Shown piece by piece: positions 7,320 through 16,224 of a DNA stretch of 64,000 nt (within the stretch, counting starts at the first letter, position 1; each line of letters begins with the position of its first letter). The notes beneath the pieces are model-generated. The model made no database searches and was not told where the DNA came from. It worked only from the letters and a program-made list of their open reading frames with translations. The translations under genes were made by a program, and so were the position numbers. This stretch comes from Roseiarcus sp963779095 (GTDB lineage: Bacteria; Pseudomonadota; Alphaproteobacteria; Rhizobiales; Beijerinckiaceae): contig CAVZWU010000001.1 in the NCBI GenBank assembly GCA_963779095.1, positions 124,001 to 188,000 on the forward strand, read 5' to 3'.

Positions 7320-10300
7320 ATGCCTTCGAGAGACGAACGGGTTAGCTCGCATAGTGGTTGCAAGGGTCGCTCCGTCAGGAACTCGTTTGCACGGCAGCGG
7401 CTGAATTGCCGAACTGCGGCGCTGGCGACCACGGCGCTGGTTGCGGTGACGGCGTTCGCGTCCGGCGCGGCAAAGGCGCAGGATGCGACTTGGCGATCCG
7501 ATCCGGCAACGCACAATTTTAACACGGCGACGAACTGGAACCCGGCCACGATACCGACCGGCACCGCGTTCTTTGGCGTATCTTCCAAGCCCACGCTGGA
7601 GTTCTCTACCAACACGACGGTCGGCGGCTGGACATTCAACGCCGGAACGCCGGCCTACACCTTCAACAATAATCAAGTCCTCACCTTCAATGGCGCCGGC
7701 ATCGTCATCAACGGCGGCAGCGTCGCCATCACGGATACAGCGACCGGCTTTGTGAACTTCACCGGCAGCAGCACTGCCGCCAATTCCTCTATCACCAACA
7801 ATGGGAACCTGAATTTCAATCTCAACAGCACAGCTGGAAACGCCATCATCACCAACAACTTCGCCACGAATTTCAATACCATCAGCACGGCCGGCACCGC
7901 CACCATCACGAACAATGTCGGCGGCACGCTCCGCTTCAGCGATACCGCCTCAGCCGACGGCGCCCTGATCACCAATCACAGCAGCGTCTTCTTCCAGGGA
8001 AACAGCACGGCCGGCAGCGCGAGCATCATCAACGCGGACGACGTATCCTTCAACGCCGACAGTAAGGCCGGCAGCGCCACCATCACGAATGCCGGGACTC
8101 TCAATTTCAACAACGGCAGCAGTGCCGGCAATGCCGCCATCACCAACGCCCCATTCGGCACAATGAATTTCAACAGCGACAGCACGGCCGGTAACGCCAT
8201 CATCAGCAACAATGCCAATGTGTTTTTCGAGGGCGCCAGCTCTGCTGGAGACGCCACGATCACCAACCAGCACAACTTGTTTTTCAGCGGCGCCAGCAAC
8301 GCAAGCAACGCCAACATCACGAACGGCACTTTGGGCTCGCAGATTGTTTTCGGCGACAACAGCACGGGCGGCAACGCCGCCATCACCAACGCCAGCAGCG
8401 GCGCCGTGGTGGATTTCTCAGGCAGCGCCGGACCTGCTGGCAACCACGAGCTTACCGCCGGTTCGATCGCGGGCGGGGGCGTATTCCAGTTGGGAGCCAA
8501 CGAACTGACGGTCGGCGGCAACAACATGTCCACTGACGTCAGGGGCTTGATCGTGGGTATTGGCTCTCTGTTTAAAGTCGGCGCCGGCACACTGACGCTC
8601 TCCGGCAGCGCGGCTTTGAGCGGGACAACCATCGACGGCGGCACGCTCGCGGTTAACGGGGGAACCCTCGATGCCTTCAACACCATAGTGGGATCAACTG
8701 CCGGTAGTTCGGGAACGCTCGATGTCGGCGCGGGCGGGAGTGCAAGCGCCGTAAATCTCATTGTCGGTCAAAGCGGGGTTGGAACGCTCGCCGTCCAAAA
8801 CGGCGGGACGGTGACCGATTTCGGCGGGTTTATTGGCCAGTTACCGGGCTCGCAGGGCACGGCGACCGTATCCGGCGCGGGCTCTTCGTGGACGAACACC
8901 GACACCATCGTGGTCGGCGGTTTGGGCGCGGGCACGCTGACTATCGAAAACGGGGGCACCCTGAACAGCGGCGGCGGCTCTATCGGATTGGCTGCCGGCT
9001 CGGTTGGTGCGGTGACGGTGACCGGCGCCGGCTCCACTTGGAACAACAGTCCGGGCGGCGGGCTCAATATCGGCAGTTCTGGCACGGGCGCACTGACGAT
9101 CGCCGACGGTGGGACGGTTATCAATAACACCGCCTTCGCCGCCAACATCGGCAATCGCGCCGGCTCGCTGGGTACGGTGATGGTGACTGGCGCGGGCTCC
9201 ACCTGGAGCAACAGTTCGGGGCTCAATATTGGCAACTTGGGTACGGGCACGCTCACGATTGCGGACAGCGGCGCCCTCACCGCCGGGCCCGTCGTGATCG
9301 CGACGAACGCCGGCTCGGTCGGAACGCTCAACATCGGCGCGGGCGCCGGCAGTCCAGCGACTGCGCCCGGTACGCTCACGGCGCCGAGCGTCGCATTTGG
9401 CGCTGGAACCGGTACGATCAATTTCAATCACACGTCCGTCGACTACGTGTTTGCGCCTGCGATCAGCGGCGACGGCACGGTCAATGTGTTTGCGGGCTCC
9501 ACCACGTTCACGGGCGCCAACACCTATAGCGGCGCGACGAATGTCGAAGCGGGCACTTTGCGGGCGGGCGCGCTGAACACGTTCAGCCCGAATTCGGCAG
9601 TGACGGTCGCGAGCGGCGGAACGCTCGACCTCAATGGCTTCAATCAGACCCTACCCGGCGTCGCCAATGCGGGCCTGGTGAACATGGGCACGTTCACCGC
9701 GCCGGGCACGGTCTTGACAACGACCAGCTACACGGGAACTGGCGGCTCAATGGCCATCAATACGTTCCTGGGCGGCGACGGCTCGCCCTCTGACCGATTG
9801 ATCATCAGCGGCGGCGCCGCCACCGGCGCCACAACCGTGCATGTCACGAATGCCGGCGGACCGGGAGCCGAAACGACGGGCAACGGCATTCAGGTGGTGA
9901 GCGCGATCAATGGGGCGACAACCGCGCCTGGTGCGTTCGCCCTTCCCGCGGGCGAACTGCGCGCCGGCGCCTTCGACTACGACCTATTCCGGGGGGGCGT
10001 CACTGGCGGCGCCAACGACTGGTTCCTGCGCTCCGATTTCATCGTGCCGCCGATCCCCCCCGAGCCTCCTATTCCTCCTATTCCCCCGATCCCTCCGATC
10101 CCTCCGTTTCCGCCCGATCCGCCGCCGGATCCGTTGCCGCCCGGCGTCTATCCGATCATCGGACCGGAGCTCGCCACCTACGGGGTCGTGCAGCCTCTGG
10201 CGCGGCAATTGGGCGTCGCGATCCTCGGCACGCTCGACGACCGGGCCGGCGACACCTACCAGCCCGACTGCTCCGTCGCGGCGTCCGCGCCAGAGACGAC

Positions 10301-11230
10301 GGGGGTTGATCTGCCGACCCGCAAGTCTCTTCCGACGAAAAAGGCCGCCGCGGCGCCGTGCCCGCTTTTCGCGCCCTCGGTCTGGGGCCGCTTCTTCGGC
10401 CAAACATTCAACAACCACTATCGGGCCTACGCCGATCCGCGCGCCAGCGGCGATATGGGCGGCTTTCAGGGCGGCATAGACCTTCTGCACGGATCGCTGA
10501 TCGCCGGCCAGTCGGAGCGCGCCGGCCTCTACGGCGCCTTTGGCGACGTGAGCGCCGACGTGACCGGCCTCGTCACTAACCCGGCGGCGACCGCCTACAT
10601 TCTTACCCATACTGGATCGCTGAACCTCGACGCCTGGTCGGCTGGCGGCTATTGGACCATGTCGGGCCCGGCGGCTGGTATCTCGACGCCGTGCTGCAAG
10701 GGACCTGGTACGGCGGCTCGGCCAGCACTCAATATGCCAGGCTGGACACCAACGGCACGGGCTTCATCGCCTCCTTGGAGAGCGGCTATCCATACGCTTT
10801 GCCGCAATTGGGGCCGGGCTTCGTGCTCGAGCCGCAAGGGCAGATCTTGTGGCAGAAGGTTTCGTTCAGGCACGAGTATGACGGGCTCGGCGATGTCGCG
10901 CTCGGCGACACGACCGGACCCAGCGGGCGCGTCGGACTGCGCGGCAAATGGACGATCGTGACCGGAGGCGGCCAAGTCTGGCAGCCGTATCTCGGGGCTA
11001 ATCTCTGGCGGGATTGGGGCGCTGAGGCCAACACCGTCTATTCCGGGACGGACGTCGTGCCGCTGGTCAGCCAAGTCACCCAGCTGGAGCTTGGCGGCGG
11101 CTTGACGGGAAGGATCAACGCCAACGTCTCAGTCTTCGCCAACGCCGACTATGAATTCGCGGTCGGCGCCAACCGCGGGCAAACGCGAAACGGCGTTCGC
11201 GGTGCGTTTGGCGCCCGGTATACGTGGTGA
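7320..11230 (+). CDS. Type V autotransporter with two repeat regions (one frameshift in the beta-barrel)
   Basis: About 1300 residues. A long signal peptide occupies residues 1-53 (ATTALVAVTAFASGAAKAQ). The passenger contains 11 short F-x-x-x-S-T-A-G-N-A-x-I-T-N repeats (residues 147-365). These are followed by larger AIDA-type repeats with VTGAGSTWNN and GTLTIADGGT, and an autotransporter-associated segment FTGANTYSGATNVEAGTLRAG. A proline-rich linker of PPIPP units leads to the C-terminal barrel (SVWGRFFGQTFNN onward), which ends in RYTW, the aromatic end used for outer-membrane insertion. The frame changes near 10655, where one extra C would restore it. The predicted product is a surface adhesin-like beta-helix. 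GAGGGG precedes the ATG. Confidence 0.85.
7758..8413 (+). repeat. Eleven in-frame tandem repeats of about 60 bases in the autotransporter passenger
   Basis: Eleven consecutive units of 19-22 codons, each beginning with Phe and carrying a core like STAGNAAITN. Neighbouring units differ at many third positions and several residues, so the array is old rather than freshly expanded. Each unit is the right length for one turn of a parallel beta-helix, with the Phe and Ile facing the core (inference). Confidence 0.85.
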
Positions 11231-11413
11231 CGCGCCTTGTCGGCTTTCGCTTGCATCGGATAGCGATGGCGCGCATGGCGCGGCGACGGCGCACATTAGC
11301 CGCCTGCGCAAATTGGGATCGCCCCGACGTCCAGCCTCCCTCCGTTCCGGGGCCGCAGGCTCCATGCTATGCCTTCAGGCTGACGCGCGTTCTCGCAGGA
11401 AGCCGCTGGCATC

Positions 11414-12946
11414 ATGAAAGACATCCTCGCCCGCCTCGACGCCCGAAGAGAGCGCGCCCGCCTCGGCGGCGGCAAGGCGCGGATTTCGGCCCAGCACGCC
11501 AAGGGCAAGCTTACCGCGCGCGAGCGGATCGAACTTATGCTCGACCACAACTCGTTCGAGGAATTCGACATGTTCGTCGAGCATCGCTGCGATGATTTCG
11601 GCATGAGCGCGACGAAGATTCCGGGCGATGGGGTGGTGACCGGCTGGGGAACCGTCAACGGCCGCACTGTTTTCGTTTTCGCCAAGGATTTCACCGTATT
11701 CGGCGGCTCCCTTAGCGAAACCCACGCGCAGAAGATCACCAAGATCCAGGAGATGGCGGTCAAGAACCGCGCTCCGATCGTCGGCCTGTTCGACGCGGGC
11801 GGCGCGCGCATCCAGGAGGGCGTGGCGGCGCTCGGCGGCTATGGCGAAGTGTTCCAGCGCAATGTGCTCGCTTCCGGCGTGATCCCGCAGGTTTCGGTGA
11901 TCATGGGGCCTTGCGCCGGCGGCGACGTCTATTCGCCGGCGATGACCGATTTCATCTTCATGGTTCGCGATACGAGCTACATGTTCGTCACCGGCCCCGA
12001 TGTGGTGAAGACCGTCACCAACGAGACGGTCACGGCGGAGGAACTCGGGGGCGCTCAGGTTCACACCACCCGCTCCTCCATCGCCGACCGGGCCTATGAC
12101 AACGATGTCGAGGCGCTGCTGCAGATGCGCCGCCTGATCGACTTCCTGCCGGCCTCGAACCTTGAACAGCCGCCCAAGCTGCCGAGTTTCGACGATCCCG
12201 ATCGGATCGACGTCTCGCTCGACACGCTGATCCCCGACAATCCCAACAAGCCGTATGACATCAAGGAACTGATCCTCAAGGTCGCGGACGAGGGGGATTT
12301 CTTCGAGATCCAGGAGGCCCACGCCAAGAACATCGTGACCGGCTTCGGCCGCATCGAAGGCTCAACCGTCGGCTTTGTCGCCAACCAACCGCTGGCGCTC
12401 GCGGGCGTCCTCGACAGCGACGCGTCGCGCAAGGGCGCGCGCTTCGTGCGCTTCTGCGATTGCTTCAATATTCCCATCGTCACCTTCGTCGACGTGCCCG
12501 GCTTTCTGCCCGGCACGGCGCAGGAATATGGCGGCCTCATCAAGCACGGCGCGAAGCTCTTGTTCGCTTATGCCGAGGCGACGGTTCCGAAGGTCACCGT
12601 CATCACCCGCAAGGCGTTCGGCGGGGCTTACGACGTCATGGCGTCCAAGCATCTGCGCGGCGATATCAATCTCGCCTGGCCGACGGCGCAGATCGCCGTG
12701 ATGGGGGCCAAGGGGGCGGTTGAAATCATCTTCAGGGCAGACATCAACAATCCGTCAAAGATCGCTGAAAGAACGAAGGAATACGAAGATGCCTTCCTTT
12801 CGCCCTTCGTCGCAGCCGAGCGCGGCTATCTCGACGAGGTGATCATGCCGCACGCCACCCGCAGGCGCCTCTCGCGGGCTCTCGCCATGCTGCGCAACAA
12901 GAAGCTCGAAAACCCCTGGAAAAAGCACGACAACATTCCGCTGTGA
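11414..12946 (+). CDS. pccB: Propionyl-CoA carboxylase beta chain
   Basis: 510 residues, intact. It carries the acyl-CoA carboxylase carboxyltransferase fold with GKLTARERIELMLD, the first oxyanion region FDAGGARIQEGVAALGGYGE, and MGPCAGGDVYSPAMTDF. The C-terminal half has FVDVPGFLPGTAQEYGG and TRKAFGGAYDVMASKHLRGD. The enzyme transfers carboxyl from biotin to propionyl-CoA, giving methylmalonyl-CoA in the cytoplasm. PccB is favoured over AccD or methylcrotonyl carboxylase by length and the start MKDILARLDARRERARLGGG. No alpha (biotin) subunit gene is in the window. Confidence 0.93.
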   Translation: MKDILARLDARRERARLGGGKARISAQHAKGKLTARERIELMLDHNSFEEFDMFVEHRCDDFGMSATKIPGDGVVTGWGTVNGRTVFVFAKDFTVFGGSLSETHAQKITKIQEMAVKNRAPIVGLFDAGGARIQEGVAALGGYGEVFQRNVLASGVIPQVSVIMGPCAGGDVYSPAMTDFIFMVRDTSYMFVTGPDVVKTVTNETVTAEELGGAQVHTTRSSIADRAYDNDVEALLQMRRLIDFLPASNLEQPPKLPSFDDPDRIDVSLDTLIPDNPNKPYDIKELILKVADEGDFFEIQEAHAKNIVTGFGRIEGSTVGFVANQPLALAGVLDSDASRKGARFVRFCDCFNIPIVTFVDVPGFLPGTAQEYGGLIKHGAKLLFAYAEATVPKVTVITRKAFGGAYDVMASKHLRGDINLAWPTAQIAVMGAKGAVEIIFRADINNPSKIAERTKEYEDAFLSPFVAAERGYLDEVIMPHATRRRLSRALAMLRNKKLENPWKKHDNIPL

Positions 12947-13527
12947 GGGATTGGCGTATCGCCGCATCGCCCTCCGGCCTGACCCGCGAGGGAGCGTTCC
13001 GCCCTCCCTCCCGATGAGCAGGAAGGCCCGCATCGCGAGCGAGAAAATTAGAACGTGCTGCGGTTGGATGGATCGTCATTGCGAGGAGCGCAGCGACGAA
13101 GCAATCCAGAGAACGAAGGGCGCCTTAAGATCCCTGGATTGCTTCGCTTCGCTCGCAATGACGACGCTGGTTCCGCGCCGTCACGGCGCTGTCTAAGCCC
13201 TCCGGGTCAGCAAAAAAGTTCATCTTGTTGAGCTTGAGACACTACCCCCGGGACGACAATCTATTGCAGAAAAACAGAAACCGAGATAGGCTTGCCCCAT
13301 GGTCGATCCTCTCTCCATGCCAGGCCGCTTTCCGGCCCATTCCCGTGCGCCTGCGACCCGGAAAGGCCCAAGAATTTTTTTCTCCGGAGAATCTCGCGTA
13401 ACCCATTGATAAGTCACGAGTCGGACGAGAGAATCCAAGGAAATCCAAGCTTTTCCAACCCCTGATTCCGGGGGATTCCAAAGCGAAAGAGGCCCGGGCC
13501 AAGAAAACCCAAAATCAGATCGAGCCT
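12947..13527. other. Intergenic stretch with a REP-like hairpin and no recognisable gene
   Basis: About 580 bases between pccB and the racemase-family gene. The only clear structure is the inverted repeat at 13074-13163. The rest (13200-13527) has ORFs of up to 86 codons that resemble no family I know and lack ribosome sites. It may be remnant DNA. Confidence 0.5.
13074..13163. repeat. REP/MITE-like inverted repeat (CGTCATTGCGAG...CTCGCAATGACG)
   Basis: A 90-base near-palindrome. The left arm has CGTCATTGCGAGGAGCGCAG and GAAGCAATCCAG. The right arm has CTGGATTGCTTCG and CTCGCAATGACG. The loop is about 25 bases. It matches a hairpin repeat widely scattered in bacterial intergenic space. Its position after pccB could make it an mRNA-stabilising or terminating structure. 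Confidence 0.75.
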
Positions 13528-14175
13528 TTACGGGGAAAGCCCCGGCGCCCTAAGCGCCGTGCGGACCGTCGCGTCCACGCAATCGATCAGACGGGCATCG
13601 GCGCTAAGGCGCTCCGCCATTCCCGTCAGCGCCGCGCCGCCAAGGATGAGCGTTCGCGCGCCCGACGCCACGGCCGCGCCAGCAAGGCGGTCCAGTTCGG
13701 CGACGGCCGCGGCTTCCCGGCGGCTGACATCGAGACCTGTCCCTTCGGCCGCGAAGACCCCGACGAATGGGGTCTTGACCGAGGCCAGCGCCACCCGCTC
13801 GTTCAGCATCTCGACCCAGGCCCTGCCCATGGTGAGGATCGCGAAAGGCTTGCCCACCGCGTCGGCCTCGTGAATTGAGGCTTCGGCGAGGCCAAGGACA
13901 GGCTGGCGCGCAAGCGACCGCAAGGCTTCGAGCCCCGGATCGCCGAAACAGCCGATCACCACCGCGCAATGCGGCCCACGAGCGCGGGCGTAGACTTCGA
14001 GCACCGCCTCGGCCGCGACCGCGTAAGACGCGCGGGATGCGATCACCGGCGCGCCGCGCTCAGCCGTCAGCGCCTCGAGCGCGACTCCCTCGGGCAGGCG
14101 GCGCGCTGCGGCGACGGCCATCTGCTCGGTCATCGCGACGGTCGTGTTCGGATTGATGATCAGGAGGCTTCGCAT
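13528..14175 (-). CDS. Asp/Glu/hydantoin-type racemase family protein, possible allantoin racemase
   Basis: 215 residues. The N-terminus LLIINPNTTVAMTEQMA is the signature of the hydantoin/allantoin racemase branch of the Asp/Glu racemase family, and the first catalytic cysteine lies in VVIGCFGDPGLEALRSL. The usual second Cys motif (LGC) reads LILGGAALTGMAERL here, with Gly in place of Cys. Two-base racemisation is therefore doubtful and another ureide-linked reaction is possible. The ATG at 14175 overlaps the end of the allantoinase gene by 16 bases, so the two are cotranscribed. The pairing with a PuuE-type enzyme is the main reason to propose a ureide substrate. Confidence 0.7.
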   Translation of the reverse strand: MRSLLIINPNTTVAMTEQMAVAAARRLPEGVALEALTAERGAPVIASRASYAVAAEAVLEVYARARGPHCAVVIGCFGDPGLEALRSLARQPVLGLAEASIHEADAVGKPFAILTMGRAWVEMLNERVALASVKTPFVGVFAAEGTGLDVSRREAAAVAELDRLAGAAVASGARTLILGGAALTGMAERLSADARLIDCVDATVRTALRAPGLSP

Positions 14176-15083
14176 GTCTCGGCCGTCGCTTCCGCGTGGG
14201 CGAGCCAGTGCCGGGCGATGGAATCCCGCCGCGCGATCCAGGCGCCTCCCCGCTCCTGAATGTGCCGCAGGATCGTCTCCAGCCCGCCGATGCGGGCCGG
14301 ACGGCCGATGATCCGCAAATGCAGCCCGACCGAAAGCATGCGCGGCTCGCTCGCCCCTTCGCGCCACAGCCGGTCGAACGCGGCGATCACGTAGGACGCG
14401 AAATCATTGTCGGTGACGAAGCGATGCGCGCCGAAGAAGTTCATGTCGTTGGTGTCGAACGCATAAGGCAGGACAAGGCGCCGCTCCCCGGCGAGGGACA
14501 CGAAAAAGGGCAGGTCGTCGCAATAGGCGTCGCTGTCGTAAAGGAACCCGCCATGCTCCGCGAGGAGCCGGCGGGTGTTGACGGAGGGCGCCGAGCGGGT
14601 ATGCCAGCCGACGGGCGTGACGCCCGTCGGCTTGCGGATTGCGTGGACAGTCCTGGCGATCGCCTGCCGCTCGGCGGCCTCGCTCATCAGAGCGTGGCGT
14701 TCCCAGCGCCAGCCGTGACAGGCGACCTCATGGCCCAGATCCACCGCCTCGCGGGCGAGCCAGGGGGAGCGCTCGACCGCGCGCCCGCAGGCGCTGATCG
14801 TGGCGGGCGCGCGCCCTTCGGCAAGCGTCGCCGCGATGCGCCGCCAGCCCGCCCGCGTCCCATATTCGAAGTGCGAATCCTGACAAAGGTCGGGGTAATC
14901 CTCGACCTCTTCAATCGACTCATAGACCCCTTCGTTGCGCTCGTCGCCGTCGGATACGGAAAGCTCGGCCCCTTCCTCGAAGTTGACGACGAAAGAAACG
15001 GCGACGCGCGCGCCGCCCGGCCATCGGACGTTCGGCGGACGGCCGCCATGGCCGCGGAAATCCCGTTCGGAAACGCTTGTCAT
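14160..15083 (-). CDS. puuE: PuuE-type allantoinase / polysaccharide deacetylase family hydrolase
   Basis: 307 residues, the usual length for cofactor-poor PuuE allantoinases. Family motifs in order: PNVRWPGGARVAVSFVVNFEEGAE near residue 18, split around the NFEEG motif; EYGTRAGWRRI; HEVACHGWRWE; and HTRSAPSVNTRRLL. The NodB-like fold hydrolyses cyclic amides, and PuuE members convert allantoin to allantoate in purine breakdown. The related family includes other amide hydrolases, so the substrate is inferred. It forms an operon with the racemase-family gene and is divergent from the GntR regulator. Confidence 0.78.
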   Translation of the reverse strand: MTSVSERDFRGHGGRPPNVRWPGGARVAVSFVVNFEEGAELSVSDGDERNEGVYESIEEVEDYPDLCQDSHFEYGTRAGWRRIAATLAEGRAPATISACGRAVERSPWLAREAVDLGHEVACHGWRWERHALMSEAAERQAIARTVHAIRKPTGVTPVGWHTRSAPSVNTRRLLAEHGGFLYDSDAYCDDLPFFVSLAGERRLVLPYAFDTNDMNFFGAHRFVTDNDFASYVIAAFDRLWREGASEPRMLSVGLHLRIIGRPARIGGLETILRHIQERGGAWIARRDSIARHWLAHAEATAETCEAS

Positions 15084-15107
15084 GTCGGCTCACCTGTCGC
15101 TAAGCAG

Positions 15108-15117
15108 TCTATATAGA
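15108..15117. promoter_or_regulatory. Palindrome TCTATATAGA between divergent puuE and regulator genes
   Basis: A perfect 10-base palindrome in the 52-base gap between the divergent starts at 15083 and 15136. Its central place makes it a candidate operator for the regulator acting on both genes, or overlapping -10 elements. No binding data are implied. Confidence 0.4.
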
Positions 15118-15135
15118 TCATTTCGGGACCGCGTG

Positions 15136-16188
15136 ATGTCCGGGGAAGAACGCCTGCGCTGGATGGAAGCCTATAAGGCGACGGGAAATGCCGGTTTCGT
15201 CTGTTCGCAGTTCAACGTTTCCCGTCCAACTCTGAGGAAATGGTGGCGCCGATACCAGGAGGCGGGGGTGGAGGGCCTTAAGGATTCGAGCCGCAAGCCC
15301 GCTTCCTCCCCCAATCGGAAAGTGTTCGCACGCGAGGAGACGCTGATCGTCGCGCTGAGGAAGGCCGAGAATCTCGGCGTGCACCGCCTGAGGTCGGAAT
15401 TGCGCCGCCGCCATGGGATCGAGCTTTCGGCGGAGACAATTCTGAAAGTGCTGAGGCGCGCCGGCGAACCGATGAAGAGCGGGCGCGGCGAGATGGCCGG
15501 GGAGCCGCCTCCGCCGCGCTTTGCGAGCGAAGCGCGCCAGTTCGGGCGGGGCGGGCTCTTTCATGGGCTCGCCTCGGACGACGGCGTGGCGAACGCCATC
15601 GCGTCGCTGATCGTCAACGAGCGCTTCCGGCCGGGGCAGAAGCTGAGCGAGGCCAATCTCGCGGCGAAGCTCGGCGTCGGGCGGACGCTCATCCGGGAAG
15701 CGCTGCGGCGCCTTGGCTTCGCGGGGATCGTCACTTTGCAGCGGAACCGCGGCGCGTTCGTCGCGGACCCGTCGCTTGCCGAAGTGCAGCAGGCCTATGC
15801 TGCGCGCCGGCTGATGGAAGCCGAGATCGTCAGCGATGTCTGCCGTCACTGCACCGCGCACGACATCCGCACGCTCCGGGCCCATGTCGAGCGGCAAGTC
15901 GAGGCTCAGGCGTCGGGCGACCGCGGCCGGTTCGTCCAGCTCATCACCGAGTTTCATTCGCTCTTGGCTTCGCTCGGGGAAAATCGGCTCCTCGAGACCT
16001 TCGTCCAGCAACTGGCGGCGAAAACCTCGCTTGCGGTTCTTCTTTACGACTGGGAGCCGCCGGCCTGCGCGGTCGAGGAACATGCGGCGCTGATCGACAT
16101 GCTGGCGGCGGGCGACACGGACGCCGCGCGGGAGCTCATAAATCGCCATTTGGCCGGGCACCAGGAGCGCTTGCCGTCGAGGAAATGA
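15136..16188 (+). CDS. GntR/FCD transcriptional regulator with extra N-terminal transposase-like HTH region
   Basis: 350 residues from the ATG at 15136. An ATG at 15082 would overlap the divergent puuE start. Residues 1-50 (RLRWMEAYKATGN, FNVSRPTLRKWWRRYQEAG) and 65-112 (LRSELRRRHGIELSAETIL) look like the two helix-turn-helix units at the N-terminus of IS481-type transposases. A GntR winged helix follows at about 133-205 (RFRPGQKLSEANLAAKLGVG, RTLIREALRRLG), then an FCD ligand domain (RRLMEAEIVSD, EFHSLLASLGEN, EHAALIDMLAAGDTDAAREL). FCD regulators sense small acids. The gene sits between the ureide genes and the MFS transporter. The double DNA-binding architecture is unusual. Confidence 0.85.
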   Translation: MSGEERLRWMEAYKATGNAGFVCSQFNVSRPTLRKWWRRYQEAGVEGLKDSSRKPASSPNRKVFAREETLIVALRKAENLGVHRLRSELRRRHGIELSAETILKVLRRAGEPMKSGRGEMAGEPPPPRFASEARQFGRGGLFHGLASDDGVANAIASLIVNERFRPGQKLSEANLAAKLGVGRTLIREALRRLGFAGIVTLQRNRGAFVADPSLAEVQQAYAARRLMEAEIVSDVCRHCTAHDIRTLRAHVERQVEAQASGDRGRFVQLITEFHSLLASLGENRLLETFVQQLAAKTSLAVLLYDWEPPACAVEEHAALIDMLAAGDTDAARELINRHLAGHQERLPSRK

Positions 16189-16224
16189 GGCGGCCGGCCT
16201 CGCTGGCCGGCTCTCGCCTTGACC

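Noticed and set aside
7758..8413. A regular short repeat array, first considered as a CRISPR
   Set aside because: Units are in frame, contiguous without spacers, and encode a beta-helix-like repeat inside a clear autotransporter.
13200..13527. Possible integrase or tRNA attachment remnant
   Set aside because: No tRNA arms, no repeated core and no recombinase motifs could be found.
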